Shown: positions 5,507-8,843 of the stretch, in pieces
Layout: each line of letters opens with the position of its first letter
How positions within the stretch are numbered: the stretch's first letter is position 1
Assembly: GCA_902476665.1 (NCBI GenBank)
Contig: CABSEO010000057.1
Coordinates: 1-8,843, forward strand
Length of the DNA stretch: 8,843 nucleotides
DNA from: an uncultured Emergencia sp.
GTDB lineage: Bacteria > Bacillota > Clostridia > Peptostreptococcales > Anaerovoracaceae
Direction of reading: 5' to 3'
Program-made: the position numbers and the translations under genes
The notes under the pieces: generated by a model
Databases searched by the model: none
What the model was told of the DNA's origin: nothing
The model's input: only the letters and a program-made list of their open reading frames with translations

Positions 5507-6320
5507 TTCTGCGTCCTTTTACGATATCAATATCCTGATTTTTCTTTAGCAGAACACCAATATACGGTATATGCCGAGTAATCTCCTCAACTGATGCACC
5601 AGAAAGCTGCAAAGCCTGCACCCAGTCAAGAAGTTCTGAAGTACTTGGTTTTTTTCGCAGCTGATCGATGCCTCTAAGCGCATAAAAAGCTTCTAACGCC
5701 GCATGCACCAGCTTTTTATCCATATCTCCATAATGAACTCTGATAATTTCTTCCATTTTGTCTCTATTCGGGAACTCAATATAATGGAAAATACAACGCC
5801 GCAAAAAAGCATCCGGCAGCTCTTTCTCCGCATTGGAGGTGATAATCACAATAGGGCGATGCCTGGTTCTGATGGTCTCCTTCGTCTCATTGATATAGAA
5901 TTCCATCTTGTCAAGTTCCCACAAAAGGTCGTTTGGAAATTCCAAATCTGCCTTATCGATTTCGTCGATGAGCAGTACCACCTGTTCCTCTGAGGTAAAT
6001 GCCTCGCCTAATTTTCCCAGTTTAATATACTGTTTAATATCGGATACATCACCCTCTCCGAACTGGCTGTCATATAAGCGCTGAACCGTATCATAAACAT
6101 ACAGTCCTTCCTGAGCCTTGGTTGTGGATTTAATTCCCCAGATAAGCAGTTTCATATCCAGTGCTTCTGCAATAGCCTCAGCCAGCATGGTCTTTCCTGT
6201 TCCCGGCTCTCCCTTAATTAAAAGCGGCTTTTCCAGGGCAATTGCCACATTGACTGCGTTCATCAGTTCTTTGGAAGCCACATATCCACTGCTTCCCGTA
6301 AATCTTTTCTTATTTTTCAT
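5496..6320 (-). CDS. MoxR-family AAA+ ATPase
   Basis: This 274-residue single-domain AAA+ ATPase is of the MoxR type (AAA_5-like). Walker A is GEPGTGKT (37-44); Walker B is LLIDEIDKAD (116-125), with Asp119 and Glu120 the likely metal/catalytic pair. Sensor 1 is in IITSNAEKELPDAFLRRC (159-176), with Asn163 and the arginine-finger pair Arg174-Arg175. A lid segment, LRKKPSTSELLDW (221-233), provides sensor 2. All ATPase residues appear intact. The ATG follows CAGGAG with a spacer of about 9 nt; the leader could fold to hide this site. The downstream VWA gene overlaps it by 11 bp, so the two are almost certainly made together and cooperate as a chaperone-like pair that uses ATP to remodel or metallate a client. 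No client gene is identifiable in the window. Confidence 0.93.
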   Translation of the reverse strand: MKNKKRFTGSSGYVASKELMNAVNVAIALEKPLLIKGEPGTGKTMLAEAIAEALDMKLLIWGIKSTTKAQEGLYVYDTVQRLYDSQFGEGDVSDIKQYIKLGKLGEAFTSEEQVVLLIDEIDKADLEFPNDLLWELDKMEFYINETKETIRTRHRPIVIITSNAEKELPDAFLRRCIFHYIEFPNRDKMEEIIRVHYGDMDKKLVHAALEAFYALRGIDQLRKKPSTSELLDWVQALQLSGASVEEITRHIPYIGVLLKKNQDIDIVKGRRNVY

Positions 6321-6328
6321 TTATTGTG

Positions 6329-6375
6329 CTCCTGTAATTATGATTTTTATCTTTCCACCTGTAATTCCACAGGAG
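6329..6375 (-). promoter_or_regulatory. Repeat array in the lysO-moxR gap able to sequester the moxR ribosome binding site
   Basis: On the minus strand, CTCCTGT-GG-AATTA (6375-6362) can pair with TAATTACAGGAG (6340-6329), which includes the moxR Shine-Dalgarno sequence. This gives 12 bp with a 2-nt bulge and a loop of about 21 nt. The first strand can instead fold locally, as CCTGT (6373-6369) with ACAGG (6362-6358). The basis is a direct repeat AATTACAGG at 6366-6358 and 6339-6331. The two folds exclude each other. The pairing is visible; a regulatory role is inference. Confidence 0.4.
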
Positions 6376-6392
6376 TTTCTTATGGCAGTGCT

Positions 6393-7409
6393 TTATGCAC
6401 CGATTGAAACTGTTACCAGAAATGGTATCAGCAGACTTTCCGAAATTCCTATGGCGAAAGAATAAATGATAATATCTGCTCTGGTGGATTTTTCTACCAG
6501 AGTCACGCCGATATCGGCGGAAGCCACACCCGGCAGGCTGCAAACTTCAATATACCCGATTCTTTTTGCCAGAATCGGAATCAGAATAATTCCACAGGTT
6601 TCTCGAATCACATTATGCATAAAAGAAACCGCGCCTGCCATCACATGGCCTGCTCCGGAAATGGTAACAGGCGCAAAGGTATACCAGCCGAAACCGAAGC
6701 CTATGGCAAGACATTCCCGCAAGGTCAGCTCTGTCAGGAAAAGGCTGAGTGCTGCGGAGGACAGTCCGGTTCCGATAATGACAGCAATCGGAAAAATCAA
6801 AACCCGCGCACCGATCTGTTTGATCTGCGCGGCCACTGTTCCTGTTTTTCCCATATCAAAGCCGATACTTGCCATCAGAACGCAGAGTCCGGCAGTCATT
6901 GCATAAGATGCATCCGCATTAAAGCCTTCTACGTCTGCAACATGGACGCGAATATAGAAATATCCGAACAGAATTCCCAAAACAACAAAAATAACAATGA
7001 GAAATGTCATAATTCCCACAGAATCATGACCATTTTGCTCCGGCTCACCCTCCATCTCAGTACCATTACAGAAATCCTTCAGTGCTTCGGACTCACAGGA
7101 AAGCTCCTGGTGTTTCAGTCTGCCGTATTTATCAATTCCAAACAGCTTTCTGGCAGCTGTCACGGACAAAATCCCCCCTGTCACCACTACAACAGTAAAC
7201 AGAAGAGACATCAGGCCGATGTTTCCCAGATTTTGGATAATTTCCTCATTGGATCCCATACGGATACCCATGAGGAATACCAGAATGGATACACTGACCA
7301 GCATAATTCCATTGGCAATTCCAGACAAAGATGCAAATTTTTCTCTCGTCCTGTTTCCCAAAAAGTAGCCAAGAGCCATACAACTCAAATAAAGCGCCAC
7401 ATATGCCAT
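6393..7409 (-). CDS. lysO: LysO-family lysine exporter (DUF340)
   Basis: This 338-residue polytopic membrane protein is related to LysO (YbjE), which exports L-lysine and toxic analogues from the cytoplasm. The N-terminal part (1-95) has three hydrophobic segments. A hydrophilic loop (about 92-130, rich in Glu and Cys) separates it from the C-terminal transporter domain. That domain carries the family blocks IGFGFGWYTFAP (236-247), GAVSFMHNVIRETCGIILIP (259-278) and GVASADIGVTLV (294-305). The last corresponds to G-A-T-S-M-D-x-T-L-P in E. coli LysO but is diverged. E. coli LysO is about 299 residues; the excess is the loop. The start is the ATG at 7409, preceded by GGGAGGAAACAGT; a TTG at 7433 would place this ribosome binding site inside the coding region. 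It lies upstream of moxR on the same strand with a 72-bp gap. Lysine as substrate is inferred from the family only. Confidence 0.85.
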   Translation of the reverse strand: MAYVALYLSCMALGYFLGNRTREKFASLSGIANGIMLVSVSILVFLMGIRMGSNEEIIQNLGNIGLMSLLFTVVVVTGGILSVTAARKLFGIDKYGRLKHQELSCESEALKDFCNGTEMEGEPEQNGHDSVGIMTFLIVIFVVLGILFGYFYIRVHVADVEGFNADASYAMTAGLCVLMASIGFDMGKTGTVAAQIKQIGARVLIFPIAVIIGTGLSSAALSLFLTELTLRECLAIGFGFGWYTFAPVTISGAGHVMAGAVSFMHNVIRETCGIILIPILAKRIGYIEVCSLPGVASADIGVTLVEKSTRADIIIYSFAIGISESLLIPFLVTVSIGA

Positions 7410-7438
7410 ACTGTTTCCTCCCGAAGGTTTCAAACACT

Positions 7439-7466
7439 CTTATATGCAAATAAAACGGACACTCAA
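7439..7466 (-). promoter_or_regulatory. Candidate lysO promoter
   Basis: On the minus strand, TTGAGT (7466-7461) and TATAAG (7444-7439) are 16 nt apart, just upstream of the lysO ribosome binding site, giving a leader of roughly 24 nt. The -35 element sits in the loop region of the second terminator-like hairpin. It is a moderate match only, but some promoter is needed if the hairpins stop transcripts from the PadR operon. Confidence 0.45.
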
Positions 7467-7479
7467 TCGCATCCGTTTT
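7447..7479 (-). terminator. Second terminator-like hairpin downstream of the PadR operon
   Basis: TCCGTTTT (7472-7479) and AAAACGGA (7452-7459) are perfect 8-bp inverted arms. On the minus strand two wobble pairs and one C-G pair extend the stem inward to a 6-nt loop, and the 3' arm ends in TTTTATTTG. The stem is A/U-rich at its base, so it is weaker than the hairpin before it. It is near-symmetric and could also act on the plus strand. Confidence 0.55.
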
Positions 7480-7487
7480 CTAAAGCT

Positions 7488-7515
7488 AAATAAAGAAAAG
7501 GCCTCCCTGCCCTTT
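7488..7515 (-). terminator. Intrinsic terminator just after the PadR gene
   Basis: On the minus strand AAAGGGC (7515-7509) pairs with GCCTTTT (7502-7496) through seven pairs including one wobble, around a 6-nt loop. It is followed by CTTTATTT, giving a T-rich tail. It begins 16 nt after the PadR stop, the expected place for the end of this operon. Confidence 0.65.
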
Positions 7516-7530
7516 CATCGCTGCTACCTT

Positions 7531-7905
7531 TTACACAGCCTCGTGAATCATGCCAATCAGCTGATGAATATATTTCTCATAGTCAGTCAGTGCCATCGAC
7601 CAGTTAGCCAGACAGCCTTTTCCTTCCGCGGTAATACTGAACACTCTCTTCGGCTTTCCTGCCTCGTCTGACTCATCAATCTCCCATCTGGATGTCAGAA
7701 GTCCCGAATTTTCCATCTTTTTCAGATAACGGTACACGCCTGTTGCATCCGGCACCTTTCCTTCAAATCTGGAAATTTTTCCGATCTCCTTCAGAATCGC
7801 AAAGCCGTGCAGATCCTGTCCTTTCGCTAAAATACACAGGATCAAAGGCTGCAGCAGTTTATCCAGGTTCTTGCCCTGACAAGGGCAGTCCATTTCAATA
7901 TACAT
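7531..7905 (-). CDS. PadR-family transcriptional regulator
   Basis: This 124-residue winged helix-turn-helix regulator has LQPLILCILAKGQDLHGFAI (18-37), corresponding to the first helices of PadR. Next come VPDATGVYRYLKKMENSGLLTSRW-type sequence (51-74) as the recognition helix and wing approach, and GKPKRVFSITAEGKGCLANW (83-102) as the wing and following helix, a typical PadR pattern. The C-terminal helix is short, as in the small PadR-s1 group. An N-terminal MDCPCQGK (5-12) with a C-x-C pair is unusual and could bind a metal or sense redox state. The ATG at 7905 follows TAGGAGAGAT, which overlaps the stop of the preceding gene; upstream in-frame codons would extend into that gene and are rejected. 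The gene is last in the CobW operon, 13 bp after the 108-residue gene, and probably regulates that operon; the ligand is unknown. Confidence 0.88.
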   Translation of the reverse strand: MYIEMDCPCQGKNLDKLLQPLILCILAKGQDLHGFAILKEIGKISRFEGKVPDATGVYRYLKKMENSGLLTSRWEIDESDEAGKPKRVFSITAEGKGCLANWSMALTDYEKYIHQLIGMIHEAV

Positions 7906-7918
7906 AAACTTATCTCTC

Positions 7919-8245
7919 CTATTCCTTGTGCGTAAGATCACTTCCATAATGGGAGGCAAACATGGTTTTAGAATACTTCTGCAATTTCCAATCAGGCACC
8001 TTGCACTTTTTACAAGGTTCTGCTGCCCATTTGTTTCTAAGCCATCTTGCAGCTCTGGAATTCCGCGAGTTGTACAGTCTCAGCGTCTGACCGCAATGAG
8101 TAGTCATGACAATATACTTTCCCTGCAGTTCAATTTCTCTGATTCCATGCAGGACACCGCTTCTTGCCGGCCAAAGTTTCATTTTATTCAGTAAAACAAA
8201 GAGTTCCACATTTTTTCGATAATATCTTTTTTTATCGTCTGCCAT
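7919..8245 (-). CDS. Uncharacterised 108-residue basic protein with a CxxC pair, between CobW and PadR genes
   Basis: No family was recognised. The protein is soluble in appearance (no long hydrophobic helix) and basic. It has a motif-like core LHGIREIELQGKYIVMTTHCGQTLRLYNSRNSRAARWLRN, here only pointed out by position (residues 32-71). His50-Cys51 (TTHCGQT) and Cys78-x-x-Cys81 (EPCKKCKVPDW) could together form a zinc or iron site. The Arg/Asn-rich patch RLYNSRNSRAARWLRNKW (56-73) could bind nucleic acid or a negatively charged partner. Its ATG overlaps the CobW stop by one base (TAATG), so it is translationally coupled to the GTPase; PadR follows after 13 bp. The context suggests a partner in metal or cofactor handling, but that is inference. 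That it is a real gene is supported by its spacing and coupling. Confidence 0.75.
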   Translation of the reverse strand: MADDKKRYYRKNVELFVLLNKMKLWPARSGVLHGIREIELQGKYIVMTTHCGQTLRLYNSRNSRAARWLRNKWAAEPCKKCKVPDWKLQKYSKTMFASHYGSDLTHKE

Positions 8246-8843
8246 TAAAGATAGAACCTTCCTTCCAGAATATCCTTGGAACTTTCTGTAATCATGCTCA
8301 GCATTCTGATGCCTACAGAAGAAATCACTACGATTTCGGTCTTTTCCTCAGAAGGCCACGGAGTAAGAACCAGATTGTTCACTACGCCACTGACTTCCAG
8401 CGTTCCCTCCTCCACTGTCCGACAGAACCCTTTGATTCGGTAACTGCTTCCTGCAATGGATTTGATAAAACGAACCAGTTTATCCTTTTCCACCGGTTCA
8501 TCAGCCCTGACAATAAAAGTCTGAGGACGGCTTTCATAAGTATTTGTGGTCTCTTCACTTCCAATAAGGCATGCTGCAAAATGGTCAACAATATCCTTGA
8601 TATCCACATCACAATGAGTAGCGGCATAAATCTGCACTGCTTCATTGATCTCGCTTATCTTTTCCGATATTTCCTTAAATGTTGCTTCATCAATGAGATC
8701 CAGCTTATTGACAATCACAGCATTGGCATGCTTTACCTGTCGCTCCAGCGCAGGCAGCACTTCCACCAGTTCCAGAAAACTGCAGCCGTCAACGACGCAG
8801 ATACTGCCTTTCAGAAGATAATTGTCATTGGTCTCTTTCTTAA
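8245..8843 (-). CDS. CobW/COG0523-family GTPase, C-terminal part (start beyond the right edge)
   Basis: The last 198 residues of a CobW-type G3E GTPase are present; the frame is open to the right edge, so the Walker A motif and the CxCC-type metal motif usual in this family lie outside. Visible G-domain parts are GSICVVDGCSFLELVEVLPA (about 12-31), matching the V-D-x-x-x-F-L region, and HANAVIVNKLDLID (38-51), with the guanine-specificity NKLD. After a variable helical region, a CobW C-terminal domain is recognisable from FIVRADEPVEKDKLVRFIKS and SYRIKGFCRTVEEGTLEVSG (the R-x-K-G-x motif). No His-rich metal-storage stretch is seen. COG0523 proteins are metal chaperones or metallocofactor-assembly GTPases for Zn, Co, Fe or nitrile hydratase. 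The coupled 108-residue gene and the PadR gene downstream suggest a small regulated unit, but the metal cannot be told. Confidence 0.87.
   Translation of the reverse strand, partial: KKETNDNYLLKGSICVVDGCSFLELVEVLPALERQVKHANAVIVNKLDLIDEATFKEISEKISEINEAVQIYAATHCDVDIKDIVDHFAACLIGSEETTNTYESRPQTFIVRADEPVEKDKLVRFIKSIAGSSYRIKGFCRTVEEGTLEVSGVVNNLVLTPWPSEEKTEIVVISSVGIRMLSMITESSKDILEGRFYL

Noticed and set aside
7410..7433. Upstream TTG start for lysO
   Set aside because: It would translate through the strong GGGAGG ribosome binding site of the ATG at 7409, and the added residues have no family support.
6615..7493. 292-codon plus-strand open frame antisense to lysO
   Set aside because: It is rich in His, Gln, Asn and Cys with no hydrophobic core or motif. 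It lacks a good ribosome binding site and lies on the complement of a clearly recognised transporter, so it is a shadow frame.
7410..7530. Lysine riboswitch upstream of lysO
   Set aside because: The 121-bp gap is mostly taken by two terminator hairpins. It is too short for the roughly 170-nt L-box aptamer, and no L-box core was recognised.

Overview
The window looks like a chromosomal segment of an anaerobic Firmicute, most likely a Clostridia/Lachnospiraceae-type gut bacterium. The support is a Firmicute-style LexA with a GAAC-N4-GTTT SOS box, strong AGGAG-type ribosome binding sites, canonical TTGACT/TATAAT promoters, mid-40s percent GC by eye, and the gene types present. No tool was run, so the taxonomy is an inference. 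Eleven genes and two edge-truncated genes account for nearly all of the sequence. There is no tRNA, rRNA, CRISPR array, insertion sequence or phage gene.

Positions 1-3442 (minus strand) hold a tightly packed cation/proton antiporter operon of the Mrp/Mnh type. In transcription order it is mrpE, mrpF, mrpG, a DUF4040 (MrpA C-terminal piece) gene, a gene fusing an MbhE-like MrpA-tail segment to MrpB, mrpC, and mrpD, which runs off the left edge. Most junctions are ATGA or longer overlaps. The large N-terminal antiporter domain of MrpA is absent. The gene order matches the antiporter half of archaeal and bacterial membrane-bound hydrogenase (Mbh/Mbx/Mbs) complexes rather than a classical mrpABCDEFG operon, so an oxidoreductase or hydrogenase module may follow beyond the left edge. 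A strong promoter lies at 3414-3442.

Positions 3443-4335 hold lexA on the plus strand, divergent from the antiporter operon. An SOS box overlaps the -35 of its own promoter. A bidirectional hairpin terminator separates lexA from the convergent operon to its right.

Positions 4316-7466 (minus strand) hold a LysO-family lysine exporter, then a MoxR-type AAA+ ATPase, then a CoxE-like von Willebrand A protein whose start overlaps the end of the ATPase gene. The lysO-moxR gap carries repeats that could pair with and hide the moxR ribosome binding site.

Positions 7488-8843 (minus strand) hold the end of a CobW/COG0523-family GTPase, an unrecognised 108-residue protein with a CxxC pair, and a PadR-family regulator. 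They are translationally coupled or closely spaced and end at two tandem terminator-like hairpins. This looks like a small metal- or cofactor-related operon with its own regulator, but its substrate cannot be read from the window.
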